45,158 nt of DNA from Saprospiraceae bacterium (GTDB lineage: Bacteria > Bacteroidota > Bacteroidia > Chitinophagales > Saprospiraceae). Below the pieces are notes generated by a model. That model saw only the letters and a program-made list of their open reading frames with translations. It was not told the origin of the DNA and did no database searches. The DNA lies in assembly GCA_027488135.1 (NCBI GenBank), contig JAIYCH010000140.1:1-45158 (forward strand), written 5' to 3'. Below are positions 15,862-25,972 of the stretch, piece by piece; the stretch's first letter is position 1; each line of letters starts with the position of its first letter. A program made the position numbers and the translations under genes.

Positions 15862-18717
15862 ATGTTTATTCGCTATGCTTATTTATCAGGATTTACGCTC
15901 TGTTTGTTACTCTGCTATTGGGGTTGCCGAAGCATTGAAAACAGGATGCCCGCTACGGTAGATTTTAATTATCATATCCGACCCATTTTAGTTCAAAAAT
16001 GTTATTTATGTCATGGTCCTGATGCCAGTAGCCGTCAAGCAAATTTAAGATTAGACACTTATGAAGGTGCAACCGCCCTCCTGAAGTCCGGAAATAGAGC
16101 CATTGACCTGAAACATACGGAAAAAAGTATGGTGCTGTTCAGGATAAATCATTCGGATCCTGATATGATTATGCCAACGCCTGATTCGAAATTGATATTG
16201 ACCGAAAAGGAAAAAGAATTATTAGAAAAGTGGATTCAACAGGGTGCGGCCTGGAAACCGCATTGGGCCTTTATTTCTCCCGAAAAACAAAATACACCCG
16301 ATAAAAATAAAAATCCCATTGATTATTTCATAGACAGGGAGATGAAAAATCAGGGGCTTACTCCAGGGGAGGAAGCATCAAAAAATAGCCTCATTCGCAG
16401 GGTATCTTTCCTTCTTACGGGATTACCGCCATCACCCTCGGAAGTACAATCCTTTTTAAATGATTCTTCTTCAGATGCCTATCCCAAAATGGTTGATAAA
16501 TACCTGAACTCGCCTCATTTCGGGGAACGATGGGCACGACATTGGATGGATTTGGTTCGATTTGCCGAAACAAAAGGGCATGAGTTTGATTATGCCATTC
16601 CGGGCGCATGGAGATATCGCGATTACCTGATTCGCGCATTTAATGGAGATGTTCCTTATAATCAGCTTGTTAAAGAACATCTGGCTGGAGATCTTTTGCC
16701 ACAACCCAGGATTAATAAGGTAGAAAAAATCAATGAATCCCAATTGGGAACCTTATTTTTCGCCTTTCCGGAAGGGACGCATAGTCCTGTTGATATCCGA
16801 AAGGACGAGGCAGACAGAATTGATAACCTAATAGATGTCACAGGAAAAGCATTCATGGGTTTAACGGTTTCATGCGCAAAATGCCATGATCATAAATTTG
16901 ATCCCATTTCTACTAAAGATTATTATGCGCTGTACGGCGTTATGGAAGGAACCAGGTTCTCTCCAGCTTCACCTCATATTTATGAAACCAAAAAGAGATT
17001 TGAGACCTTAAAAGGGGTGCAGGATTCGCTAAAAGATTTGGTTCTTTTGAACTGGATGGATCAATTTTCCAAAAATAAGGTGCTGTCCAACACCGATTCT
17101 GTCCTTGGAAATTTCACAGGTTCCGATTTGAACCGTTGGAAATCGGATGGTCTTGCTTTCACCGATGAAACCACACTGGGTGACCCCATTTTCAATAAAA
17201 ATGCAAACCTGGTTGGATTTGAATCGGGTAAGGCATCCAGTAAAAGATTGGCAAAAGGGGTGTTTGGTGCATTGAGGTCACCGGATTTCATTATCGACAA
17301 AAATCATATTGGCGTTTATGCTTCAGGAAGTAAAGGGACCATTCGTATAATTATTGACAATTTTCAATTGATAAGTTATCCTATCTATGGAGGCTTGACC
17401 AAACAAGTGGATAATGAAAAAATGGATAAATACTTATTTGATGTAAGCCAGTGGAAAGGTCATAAGGCTTATGTAGAAATACTACCGGGGATATTTGATA
17501 ATCATTTATTTAAAATGCCGAAAGATGCCTTTGTTGAAGTAAAATATGTTATTTCCTTTAATGACAAATGGTTTGAACCGCCGCTTATTTCACCAAAATG
17601 GAACCCACAAAAATCTCCAGATAGCAAAAAATTAATAGCTTATCTGGATAAAAAAGAGAGATATCAATATGATTTTCCGGATTCCACCGAATTCATTAGC
17701 AGTATTATCGATGGATTTGGGAAAAATAGCCCCGTTTTTATTCGGGGAAATCATAAAGATTTATCAAAAGAAAGGGTTCCCCGTTCCTTTTTGTCCGCTT
17801 TATCAACGGATAAATTTAATTTGAATGTTTCAGGAAGCGGTCGATTAGCCCTGGCAGAGGCGATTACCAATAAGGATAATCCATTGACTTACCGGGTTTT
17901 TGTAAACAGGGTTTGGCATCATTTATTTGGAAAAGGAATCGTCGAAACCGTTGATAATTTCGGATTGCAAGGGAAATTGCCCACTCATCCGGAATTGCTT
18001 GATTATCTGGCTCTTTCCTTTGTGAAAGACGGCTATTCTATGAAAAAACTGATACGACAAATAGTTCTTTCCGAGACTTTCAAAAGAACAACGAAAGGGA
18101 AGGAATCTTCGGTAAAGAAAGACCCATTAAATCATTATTTATCCTTTTATCCTCTTCGGAGATTGGAAGCTGAGTCCCTGCGCGATGCCATTCTTTCAGT
18201 ATCAGGTAATTTAGATTCGACCTTATTTGGCAAATCTACTCCTGTACATATTACTTCGTTCATGAATGGCAGAGGAAAACCAGGTAGATCAGGACCAATG
18301 GACGGAGAGGGAAGGCGCAGCATATATGTGGAAGTGAGAAGAAATTTTTTGGATCCATTTATGTCCGCTTTCGACAGGCCCATTCCTTTTACAACTTTTG
18401 GTAAACGTACAGTGACCAATGTTCCAGCACAGGCACTTATTTTGATGAATGATCCTTTTATACATAATCAAGCGGTCGTTATGGTAAAAAAGATGAATGA
18501 AAAGGGTATTTCAGGATTTACAGCACGCATTCAATGGATTTACCAACGAGCTTTTTCCAGGAATCCGAGCGAAGAAGAAATGATAAGAGCCCGGTCGTTT
18601 TATGAATCTTTAAAAAAGAAACATCAGGGAAAAGATAAAAAACTGCTGGATGAAATGATTTGGCAGGATTTTATTCATACCCATTTTAATTTAAAAGAAT
18701 TTATTTATCTCATTTGA
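15862..18717 (+). CDS. Planctomycete-type cytochrome c with DUF1549 and DUF1553 domains
   Basis: 951 residues with a lipoprotein-like signal (cysteine in YWGC, about residue 22). Two haem motifs: CYLCH at 47-51 in the N-terminal Planctomycete cytochrome c domain, and CAKCH at 338-342 inside DUF1549 (MGLTVSCAKCHDHKFDPIS). DUF1549 spans about 150-360 (SPHFGERWARHWMDLVRFAE), a variable jelly-roll-like insert lies at about 380-620, and DUF1553 covers about 660-930 (NRVWHHLFGKGIVETVDNFG). These proteins are abundant in polysaccharide-degrading Planctomycetes and Verrucomicrobia and probably carry electrons in the envelope. The DUF1501 gene begins one base after its stop codon, so the two are translationally coupled. 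Confidence 0.93.
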   Translation: MFIRYAYLSGFTLCLLLCYWGCRSIENRMPATVDFNYHIRPILVQKCYLCHGPDASSRQANLRLDTYEGATALLKSGNRAIDLKHTEKSMVLFRINHSDPDMIMPTPDSKLILTEKEKELLEKWIQQGAAWKPHWAFISPEKQNTPDKNKNPIDYFIDREMKNQGLTPGEEASKNSLIRRVSFLLTGLPPSPSEVQSFLNDSSSDAYPKMVDKYLNSPHFGERWARHWMDLVRFAETKGHEFDYAIPGAWRYRDYLIRAFNGDVPYNQLVKEHLAGDLLPQPRINKVEKINESQLGTLFFAFPEGTHSPVDIRKDEADRIDNLIDVTGKAFMGLTVSCAKCHDHKFDPISTKDYYALYGVMEGTRFSPASPHIYETKKRFETLKGVQDSLKDLVLLNWMDQFSKNKVLSNTDSVLGNFTGSDLNRWKSDGLAFTDETTLGDPIFNKNANLVGFESGKASSKRLAKGVFGALRSPDFIIDKNHIGVYASGSKGTIRIIIDNFQLISYPIYGGLTKQVDNEKMDKYLFDVSQWKGHKAYVEILPGIFDNHLFKMPKDAFVEVKYVISFNDKWFEPPLISPKWNPQKSPDSKKLIAYLDKKERYQYDFPDSTEFISSIIDGFGKNSPVFIRGNHKDLSKERVPRSFLSALSTDKFNLNVSGSGRLALAEAITNKDNPLTYRVFVNRVWHHLFGKGIVETVDNFGLQGKLPTHPELLDYLALSFVKDGYSMKKLIRQIVLSETFKRTTKGKESSVKKDPLNHYLSFYPLRRLEAESLRDAILSVSGNLDSTLFGKSTPVHITSFMNGRGKPGRSGPMDGEGRRSIYVEVRRNFLDPFMSAFDRPIPFTTFGKRTVTNVPAQALILMNDPFIHNQAVVMVKKMNEKGISGFTARIQWIYQRAFSRNPSEEEMIRARSFYESLKKKHQGKDKKLLDEMIWQDFIHTHFNLKEFIYLI

Positions 18718-18718
18718 T

Positions 18719-20182
18719 ATGTCTCATACCCATCCACCTTTTTACAGGCCTGTTTCCAGAAGGGAAATGCTGCAAATTTGCAAATGCGGATTTGGTTCCA
18801 TCGCTTTATCCAGTCTTTTCGGCTCCTATCTTTCTTCCTGTTCAACCTCTGGAAATGATAAGAATGCCGCCGGTGGTGCTATTGGCGCTATGCAGGCTAT
18901 TCCCCCTCATTTTTTGCCAAAAGCAAAGCATATTATTTTCCTTTATATGGATGGAGGTGTCTCCCAAGTCGATTCTTTTGACCCTAAACCAAGGTTAGAT
19001 AAGGAAAATGGTGAGGATCCTTTTCGTAAATTTAAGGTAGATAATACTCAGTTTGGGGAGGTTGGTAAAATATTGAAAAGTCCCTGGAATTTTAAACAAT
19101 ATGGTCAATCTGGTATCCCTGTAAGCGACTTATTTCCTCACATTGCTACCTGTGTGGACGATCTGGCAGTGGTAAGGTCTATGGTTTCAAATTTTCCGGA
19201 ACACACCAATGCCAATTATTTTCTTCATACGGGGAGTGGATTGCAAGGAAGGCCGAGCATGGGCGCCTGGATAAATTATGGGCTGGGAAGTGAAAACAGT
19301 AATCTGCCAGGGTATGTTGTCCTGGACGGTGGATTGATTCCGCCGGGTGGTCTGGATAATTTTAAAAATGGCTTTTTGCCTGCCACTTTTCAAGCCTCTT
19401 TGTTAAAAGCGGGAGTGCAGCCTATGGCGAATATTAATCCTTTGGATTCCATACCAGGGCTACAGGAGGAGAAGTTATCGTTTCTGAAAGAAAGCGATCA
19501 ATGGTTAATGGCTGGACAGGATGCGGACGACATTGAGGCGGCTATTAATAATTATGAGCTCGCCTATAAGATGCAATCATCGGTTCCTGAACTGACAGAA
19601 TTTACATCGGAATCGGCGGCTACAAAAGAATTGTATGGTTTGAATTCTCCAGATCCAAATACCAGAAATTACGGGGCGCAATGTTTATTAGCCAGAAGAT
19701 TGGTGGAAAGAGGGGTTCGTTTTATAGAACTTACCTGTCCATCCATTGGTGGACTCGATCGCTGGGATCAGCATTCTAATTTAAAAATGGGACATGAGCT
19801 TAATGCCCATGCAGTGGATCAACCCATTGCCGGTCTTCTTAAAGATCTAAAAGTGAGGGGTTTATTGGACGAAACGTTGGTGGTTTGGACAGGGGAATTC
19901 GGTAGAACTCCCTTTGCACAAGGAAATGATGGCAGAGATCATAATCCTTCCGCTTTTAGTATGTGGATGGCAGGCGGTGGGGTCAAAGGCGGATCTATTT
20001 TCGGTAAAACAGATGAATATGGCTATCGGGTAGTGGAAAATCCAGTAACCATTCATGATCTTCATGCTACTATGTTGCATCTTCTTGGGATGGATCATAA
20101 GCAATTAACCTTTGGTTTTGGCGGTCGGGACTTTAGGTTAACAGATGTGCACGGAAATATTATAACGGATATATTAGCTTGA
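18719..20182 (+). CDS. DUF1501 protein with Tat-type signal
   Basis: 487 residues. SRREML at 13-18 followed by a hydrophobic stretch is a twin-arginine signal; a cysteine at about 41 (YLSSC) could be a lipobox. The rest has the DUF1501 (sulfatase/alkaline-phosphatase-like fold) pattern: FLYMDGGVSQVDSFDPKP near the start, RSMVSNFPEHTNANYFLHTG, WTGEFGRTPFAQG, GRDHNPSAFSMWMAGGGVKGG and a C-terminal VTIHDLHATMLHLLGMDH. DUF1501 is the constant genomic partner of DUF1549/DUF1553 cytochromes. Folding in the cytoplasm before export suggests a bound cofactor or metal. The catalytic role of the family is not known. Confidence 0.93.
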   Translation: MSHTHPPFYRPVSRREMLQICKCGFGSIALSSLFGSYLSSCSTSGNDKNAAGGAIGAMQAIPPHFLPKAKHIIFLYMDGGVSQVDSFDPKPRLDKENGEDPFRKFKVDNTQFGEVGKILKSPWNFKQYGQSGIPVSDLFPHIATCVDDLAVVRSMVSNFPEHTNANYFLHTGSGLQGRPSMGAWINYGLGSENSNLPGYVVLDGGLIPPGGLDNFKNGFLPATFQASLLKAGVQPMANINPLDSIPGLQEEKLSFLKESDQWLMAGQDADDIEAAINNYELAYKMQSSVPELTEFTSESAATKELYGLNSPDPNTRNYGAQCLLARRLVERGVRFIELTCPSIGGLDRWDQHSNLKMGHELNAHAVDQPIAGLLKDLKVRGLLDETLVVWTGEFGRTPFAQGNDGRDHNPSAFSMWMAGGGVKGGSIFGKTDEYGYRVVENPVTIHDLHATMLHLLGMDHKQLTFGFGGRDFRLTDVHGNIITDILA

Positions 20183-20203
20183 TTCATATTTAAAATATAT
20201 CGA

Positions 20204-21415
20204 ATGGCAATGTTGGAATTACTTGGAAAATCTCACCTCTTATGGGTTCACCTGCCCATAGGGTTTATTTTTCTTGCCCTGGTTCTAACCCTGCTCAAAA
20301 GGAAAAATCCGGAAGCTCCATATCTTATCCTTTTACCACTTATTTGGCGATTAGCCACTTTAGCTGCTATTTTTGCAGTGTTTTCAGGCTTTTTACTAAG
20401 TGAAAATCAAGAGGGGACAAATCTATTTTTCCATCAATATGCGGGTATATTCCTGACGATTGGACTTATCACTTATTTGATATTTAAAAATGAATTCCTA
20501 CTTATTTTTATTAGTATTTTATTTGTCACAACCATTCATTTGGGATCTTCTCTCACTCACGGGGAAGATTATCTTTTTACTGAAAAGAAAAAAGTTATTA
20601 CCCAATTAAATGAAGTTGAATTATATGAGGATGCTATTGTCCCCATTTTTAAAGCAAAATGTTTCAGTTGCCATAAGCCGGGTAAAAGTAAGGGAGATTT
20701 AGACTTAACAAATTATGAAAAAATTGGGGATAAGGAGGAATTGGTGAGGAGGACTCATCTGCCTAAAAGCCATAAGGAGTTTATGCCCGCGAATGGTAAA
20801 GCCCCGCTTTCAAAGGAACAATTGGCTATCCTTTCCTATTGGGTGGAAATAGGAGCACCGAAATCAAAACGGTTGGCGCAACTCCAGTTAAGTGCAAAAA
20901 GGAAATCCATGTTTGAATCCTTTTTTAAATTGGATGAAAATCCTTTGCTTTCTCTGAATGTCAAGCCTGCAAAATACGAACATTTAGCAAAAAATGGATT
21001 TCTAATTCAGCCGATTTATCGACAAAGTGCCTTGCTTGAAGTAAAATATACAGGAAAGGGGAAACCTGATCTAAAGCTTCTGCAAGAAGTAAAAAAACAG
21101 GTGGTTTGGCTCGATTTGTCTAATACCGGGTTACGCAATGAAGATTTAAAAATAGTGGGACAATTAGAAAATTTATTTAAATTGAACTTAAGTAAAAATG
21201 ATATTTCCAATCCGGGAATTATGGATTTGGGGGAATTAAAAAATCTGACCGAAATAAATCTTTATGAGACTGAGGTCAATGCCGCTGCCCTTAATCATTT
21301 AATGAAACTACCAAAAATACAAAGGATTTATCTTTGGGAAACAAAGTTGCCACCTTATTATTTAGATTCAATAGCCAAAATTAATCCGACTATTTCCTTG
21401 ATTTATGAAAGATAA
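20204..21415 (+). CDS. Membrane cytochrome c-type protein (DUF2231 + haem motif + leucine-rich repeats)
   Basis: 403 residues. Four hydrophobic helices in the first 120 residues, with HLPIGF at the first, match DUF2231. A periplasmic segment carries CFSCH at 153-157 in the Planctomycete C-type domain (PIFKAKCFSCHKPGKSKGDL) with MPANGKAPL as the probable distal-ligand loop. The C-terminal 110 residues hold about three leucine-rich repeats (VVWLDLSNTGL, LFKLNLSKNDI, LTEINLYETEV). Starting 22 bases after the DUF1501 gene, it probably anchors the envelope cytochrome system to the inner membrane, with the repeats as a docking surface. Alternative start at 20210. Confidence 0.85.
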   Translation: MAMLELLGKSHLLWVHLPIGFIFLALVLTLLKRKNPEAPYLILLPLIWRLATLAAIFAVFSGFLLSENQEGTNLFFHQYAGIFLTIGLITYLIFKNEFLLIFISILFVTTIHLGSSLTHGEDYLFTEKKKVITQLNEVELYEDAIVPIFKAKCFSCHKPGKSKGDLDLTNYEKIGDKEELVRRTHLPKSHKEFMPANGKAPLSKEQLAILSYWVEIGAPKSKRLAQLQLSAKRKSMFESFFKLDENPLLSLNVKPAKYEHLAKNGFLIQPIYRQSALLEVKYTGKGKPDLKLLQEVKKQVVWLDLSNTGLRNEDLKIVGQLENLFKLNLSKNDISNPGIMDLGELKNLTEINLYETEVNAAALNHLMKLPKIQRIYLWETKLPPYYLDSIAKINPTISLIYER

Positions 21416-21440
21416 CCTCATTCAATTGACTTAATAACTT

Positions 21441-21459
21441 TATCTTTATAAAAAAGATA
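21441..21459. promoter_or_regulatory. Small hairpin TATCTTT/AAAGATA next to helicase start codon
   Basis: Arms 21441-21447 and 21453-21459 pair perfectly around a five-base loop, ending one base before ATG 21461. The left arm TATCTTTA is one base off the TAnnTTTG box, so the site may be a promoter element or a translational brake rather than both. Confidence 0.3.
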
Positions 21460-21460
21460 G

Positions 21461-24400
21461 ATGGAATTAAAGATTTATTATGCAGACAAAGGAGAAGCTT
21501 TAGGACCTTTTAGTTTAATTGAATTTCATAATCTAAATCTACCGGATGATACTTACGTTTGGTTTCATGGCATGCCAGCATGGGAAATGTTGAAAAATGT
21601 GAATGATTTAGCCGTTTTCAATGTTTCTAATGAAGTTAATCCATTAAATAAGAAGTTATTAACAGAACTGCAGCGCAGGCTTAAAATAGGAAATAGAAGG
21701 GGCGTACATTTAAATGCTATTCCCCAAAAATCGAGATATAAATTTGACTTGCACAGGCTTTCTTATATTGATAAAAATTTGCCGGATAAATTTATTCAAT
21801 CTTTACTCACGGAATTACCGTTAAAGTTCAAGATCAGTTGGAAAAATAATGTGTCTGATTTAAATGAACTGTTTGAGGAAGATAAGAATCAGCTGGCCAA
21901 AATATCCAAATCCTTAGAAATTTTAATTAATCAAACGGAAACTATTGAGTTGGAAAAAGGGATAAATACCTTTGGTTTCGGCTATCCCATATTAGTGCGT
22001 AGAGATAGAATAGATAAAAAATTAACGGTTGCTCCAGTTTTAATCTGGTCCCTAAAAATTAGAGAAACGAAAGAATTTAATACCTGGGAAATTTATAGAA
22101 ACGAAGATGATCCCATTTATTTAAATGAAGTTTTAATTAATCATTTATTAAATGATGCCAATGTTACCATAGAGCAAATTTCTAATGAAATACTGGATGA
22201 CGGACTCATTTCAAAAGCAGAATTAATTGATATTTGTTTAAACCTGGTGAAAGCCATTAATACTCAGGTTCCGGATCATTTATATGATACTTTTCAACAA
22301 GAAATGAACATAATTTCTCCTATCAAAGAGAAAGAATACTATGAAAAGTTAACGGAAAATTCAGCGGAGGGCTTTATAGATTTTTGTGGTCTTTTTTCTA
22401 TTTTCGAGGTGCAAAAGCAAAATATAATCCATGACTATAATGGGTTATTGGCGTTGGAGCATTTAAATTTACTTCCTGAAAGTCCAATAAGGCATTCATT
22501 TCAGTCCATTTCAAGTATCGAAACTGACCCTTCCCAGCAACGCATTTTACATGCCCTTGAGGATGGTGGAAAAATATTGATTCAAGGTCCACCGGGAACA
22601 GGAAAAAGTCAAACCTTGACGGCTATACTCATTAATGCCCTGGAGAATCATAAAAAGACAATCGTTGTTTGTGAGAAACGAACCGCTTTGGAAGTATTGG
22701 AAAATGCGCTCCTGAGTTATGGTTTAGATCATCATTTTATTCTTATTAAAGATATTGTTAAAGACAGGAAAAGAGTGGTTGATTCCGTAAGGGGAAGAAT
22801 GGATAATATTAATTTTAGAAAACAGTCATTTAATTTTTCTAAAGAGGCTTTGGATAAGGTGATTAATAAAGCCAATGGTTTTATACAGGGTATTAATAAA
22901 AGGCATAGGAAACTGGATGATAAGTATGTAGATAATAAAAACTGGACTGCCTTGGTTGGGGAGTTGTTACTTGGACTTAACGACATAAAACCTTATGTTC
23001 AACTCGACTATGATATAAAAAATTTCTTTTTTACCACAGAGGAATTTGATGAAATAGTTCAACTGATAGATAGGGCCATTTTACTCTATAAGGAATTTAA
23101 ACCCTTTGAGGAACTAAAAGTCATTCATGTTGAAAAATATAAAGTTGATAATCCATATCATTTAAATAATCAGATTAAAGAGTCCATAAACCAATATAAA
23201 AGGAGTTTACATCAGATTAAGGAGTGTGAACGACAGTATAAAAACGATTTTATTCAATTCAGGAATAATGAATATCAGGCAGAATTAAAAATTTGTCGAA
23301 GTTATCTGGATCAATTATCTGCGGTGATAGATAAATATAAAAATGAACCACTTTTTTATGATGAGATAAAGACAAAACGTTTTGGCTTCAGGTTAGGGGC
23401 TATTTTCTCGGGTAAAAAAAGACAGTTATTGAAAGATCAGGGTGCTGTGAAAGACCTTTTTCTAAACTTAGCCATCTTTTTAAGTCAGGCGAAAGACCTG
23501 GAAACCATCCTTATGGGTGATTCCATCCTTCATAATGTGTCGGCTATTAAGCCTTTGGATACATATTTCCAAAAGCCCCCTGTCTTATCTAATGATAGGA
23601 TAGCATCGGAATACGACGCTATCAACGTATTGTTTTATCAACAACCTGAGCATCAAAATGATCATTTGAGTCAATTAAAAAATCAGGTACATACCCTATT
23701 TACTCTTTTTAACGAAGATCATTGGTTTAATTTTACTGTTCAAAATCATACTTTTTCAGATTTCATTCAAGGCATGGAACGGGTTATTCAGGTAACCGAA
23801 GAATTTCTATATAAAGAAGAGGATCCATTTTTACATCAGTTTAATTGGTATCAATTTTATTTGAAACAACCGTTTAAGTATAAGCAATTATTAGATGAAC
23901 TGATGAATAGGGATGATTGGAGAAAAACGTTTCTGGTTTTTTACTTTAATGCCTTATTGAACCAGGTAGCTAACGAGGATTTACCCTCTAATGATTTCGA
24001 TCTTAATGAATTATCTGTAACACTGGATGGCATGGATGCTGCCCAACTCAGTTATATTAAAGATTTTTGGTACTCGAAAATGATTGAATTTTCCAATTTA
24101 TTTGAGCGGAATAATCCAACGCTTTCCATAGAAAATTTGTATAATAAAAGAAGTAGTATAAGATACAAACGGTTAACGCTTAGGCAAATAGTACAATTTG
24201 ACCTTGACCTTTTCACTAACTATTTTCCTATAATCCTCACAACGCCAGATGTTTGCAGTAATTTATTCAAAGGGAAGAATAATTATTTCGATGTGGTTAT
24301 GTTTGATGAGGCCAGTCAATTGAGACTGGAAGATAATTTGCCAGCCATTTTAAAAGGAAAGCAAATTATCATTTCAGGAGACGAAAATCAAATGCCTCCC

Positions 24401-25933
24401 TCTAACTATTTCAGTAAGGTTTTTGATGGTGCGGTGGAAGATGAGGACGAATTGGAGGAAGAAGAGGACGTCATAAAATTGGATAAGGATAATATTTTAC
24501 TCTCTTGTGAGTCCTTACTTGATTTTGGAACTGAATTGAATTTTGAAAAATGTCATCTCGATTTTCATTATCGTTCAAAGCATCCCTATTTAATTGATTT
24601 TTCAAATTTTGCTTTTTATAATCAAAGATTGCAGCCGCTGCCTAATCCTTTTGATTATAATCCTATTCAACTTTTTCAGGTAAATGGCTTGTACAAAGAT
24701 TACGTTAATCTGGACGAGGCAGAAATGATATTAGATATTTTAGAGAAGCATATTCATAAATTCCCCAATGGAAAATACCCTTCTGTCGGCATTGCGACGT
24801 TTAATATATCCCAAAGGAATCTTATAAAAAGTAAAATAATCGATAGGAAGAAGCTTTCAAAATATAATGATTTTAACGAAAAGATGCAAGCATTGGAAGG
24901 GGAGGGGCTCTTTCTGAAAAATCTGGAGAATATTCAGGGCGATGAGCGGGATATTATCATCTTATCCACCACTTTTGGTAAAACGAAGGAAGGAAAATTT
25001 TATAATCGTTTCGGGCCTATTAATTTGTCGAAGGGCTTTAAGCTATTAAATGTTATCGTCACACGGGCCAAGTATAAGGTGTTTATTTGCACGTCTGTTC
25101 CTGAAGAAATATATTTAAATTATAGAGAACATTTGGAAAAGGAAGCCGCTAATAACAGAGGAGCTGTATTTTTTGCTTATCTGGCTTATTGTAAAGCGGT
25201 TAGTGAAGAAAATAATGTAGAAAGAATAGCGGTATTAAATGCGTTGAGTAAAAATAGTTCTACAGAAAAGAATAATATGCTGCAAAATAAAAGCAGCCAT
25301 TTTGTATTTGGAAAAGTGGTACATGACGTTTTGGTGGAGGCATTTGGGGAAGATAAAGTAGCAGCGCCTTTCCAATTTGCTGGTTTTAATATTGATATTC
25401 TATTTGATTCCAAGGTAGATGGTGCACCCAAACTGGCCATAGAATGTGATGGTTCTAAAAAACATGATCAAAGGGAAGCCTATTTACATGACCTTCACAG
25501 GAAGAAAATTTTGGAAAAAGGTGGCTTTGTATTTCTAAGAATATGGAGTGTTAATTGGTGGAGAAACCCGGAAAGAGAAAAAGCTAAACTCATTGCCTAT
25601 ATCAACGAAATAGCTCAGCAAAGATTACCTGAGGGAGATCAGCCATTTGAACATAGTTTTGTGAGGGCCAAAATTCATAGTGCCACAGTGGAAGTACCTG
25701 TTTTAACCAAAGTGGTCAAATTAAACAGTGTGGTTCTTGTGAAATATATGGAATTGAATAAAGTCATAACGGTTCAAATTGTTAATCATGTAATGAAAAA
25801 TGAACTTAAGGAAGGTATTCAAAAAATCAGCATAGACTCACCTTTGGCTATTTCCCTTTTAGGAAATAGGGAAGGTGATCTGGTTAAAATAGGAAATCTT
25901 GACAATTTCGTTGAAATCATAAAGATTGATTAA
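21461..25933 (+). CDS. GYF_2-SF1 helicase-Vsr/DUF559-like nuclease fusion, defence-like
   Basis: 1490 residues. Residues 5-52 look like a GYF_2 (DUF4339) domain (YYADKGEALGPFSL, then VWFHGMPAW). A superfamily 1 helicase follows: Walker A GPPGTGKS at 376-383, Walker B DVVMFDEAS at 944-952, and later motifs including QGDERDIIILSTTFG and NVIVTRAKYKV. Between the Walker motifs lies a roughly 500-residue, charged, helical insert. Residues about 1300-1400 form an endonuclease-like domain of the Vsr/REase_MTES_1575/DUF559 type: Asp1312, Glu1328 and Asp1330 in IECDG, then FLRIWS. Helicase-Vsr fusions (for example DUF4011 types such as Hhe) act in phage defence; that role here is inferred. Single gene, 45 bases after the cytochrome genes. 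Confidence 0.85.
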   Translation: MELKIYYADKGEALGPFSLIEFHNLNLPDDTYVWFHGMPAWEMLKNVNDLAVFNVSNEVNPLNKKLLTELQRRLKIGNRRGVHLNAIPQKSRYKFDLHRLSYIDKNLPDKFIQSLLTELPLKFKISWKNNVSDLNELFEEDKNQLAKISKSLEILINQTETIELEKGINTFGFGYPILVRRDRIDKKLTVAPVLIWSLKIRETKEFNTWEIYRNEDDPIYLNEVLINHLLNDANVTIEQISNEILDDGLISKAELIDICLNLVKAINTQVPDHLYDTFQQEMNIISPIKEKEYYEKLTENSAEGFIDFCGLFSIFEVQKQNIIHDYNGLLALEHLNLLPESPIRHSFQSISSIETDPSQQRILHALEDGGKILIQGPPGTGKSQTLTAILINALENHKKTIVVCEKRTALEVLENALLSYGLDHHFILIKDIVKDRKRVVDSVRGRMDNINFRKQSFNFSKEALDKVINKANGFIQGINKRHRKLDDKYVDNKNWTALVGELLLGLNDIKPYVQLDYDIKNFFFTTEEFDEIVQLIDRAILLYKEFKPFEELKVIHVEKYKVDNPYHLNNQIKESINQYKRSLHQIKECERQYKNDFIQFRNNEYQAELKICRSYLDQLSAVIDKYKNEPLFYDEIKTKRFGFRLGAIFSGKKRQLLKDQGAVKDLFLNLAIFLSQAKDLETILMGDSILHNVSAIKPLDTYFQKPPVLSNDRIASEYDAINVLFYQQPEHQNDHLSQLKNQVHTLFTLFNEDHWFNFTVQNHTFSDFIQGMERVIQVTEEFLYKEEDPFLHQFNWYQFYLKQPFKYKQLLDELMNRDDWRKTFLVFYFNALLNQVANEDLPSNDFDLNELSVTLDGMDAAQLSYIKDFWYSKMIEFSNLFERNNPTLSIENLYNKRSSIRYKRLTLRQIVQFDLDLFTNYFPIILTTPDVCSNLFKGKNNYFDVVMFDEASQLRLEDNLPAILKGKQIIISGDENQMPPSNYFSKVFDGAVEDEDELEEEEDVIKLDKDNILLSCESLLDFGTELNFEKCHLDFHYRSKHPYLIDFSNFAFYNQRLQPLPNPFDYNPIQLFQVNGLYKDYVNLDEAEMILDILEKHIHKFPNGKYPSVGIATFNISQRNLIKSKIIDRKKLSKYNDFNEKMQALEGEGLFLKNLENIQGDERDIIILSTTFGKTKEGKFYNRFGPINLSKGFKLLNVIVTRAKYKVFICTSVPEEIYLNYREHLEKEAANNRGAVFFAYLAYCKAVSEENNVERIAVLNALSKNSSTEKNNMLQNKSSHFVFGKVVHDVLVEAFGEDKVAAPFQFAGFNIDILFDSKVDGAPKLAIECDGSKKHDQREAYLHDLHRKKILEKGGFVFLRIWSVNWWRNPEREKAKLIAYINEIAQQRLPEGDQPFEHSFVRAKIHSATVEVPVLTKVVKLNSVVLVKYMELNKVITVQIVNHVMKNELKEGIQKISIDSPLAISLLGNREGDLVKIGNLDNFVEIIKID

Positions 25934-25972
25934 ACGAGTTTAGCTTTTAGAAAACACCTTGTTGTTAGTTCA

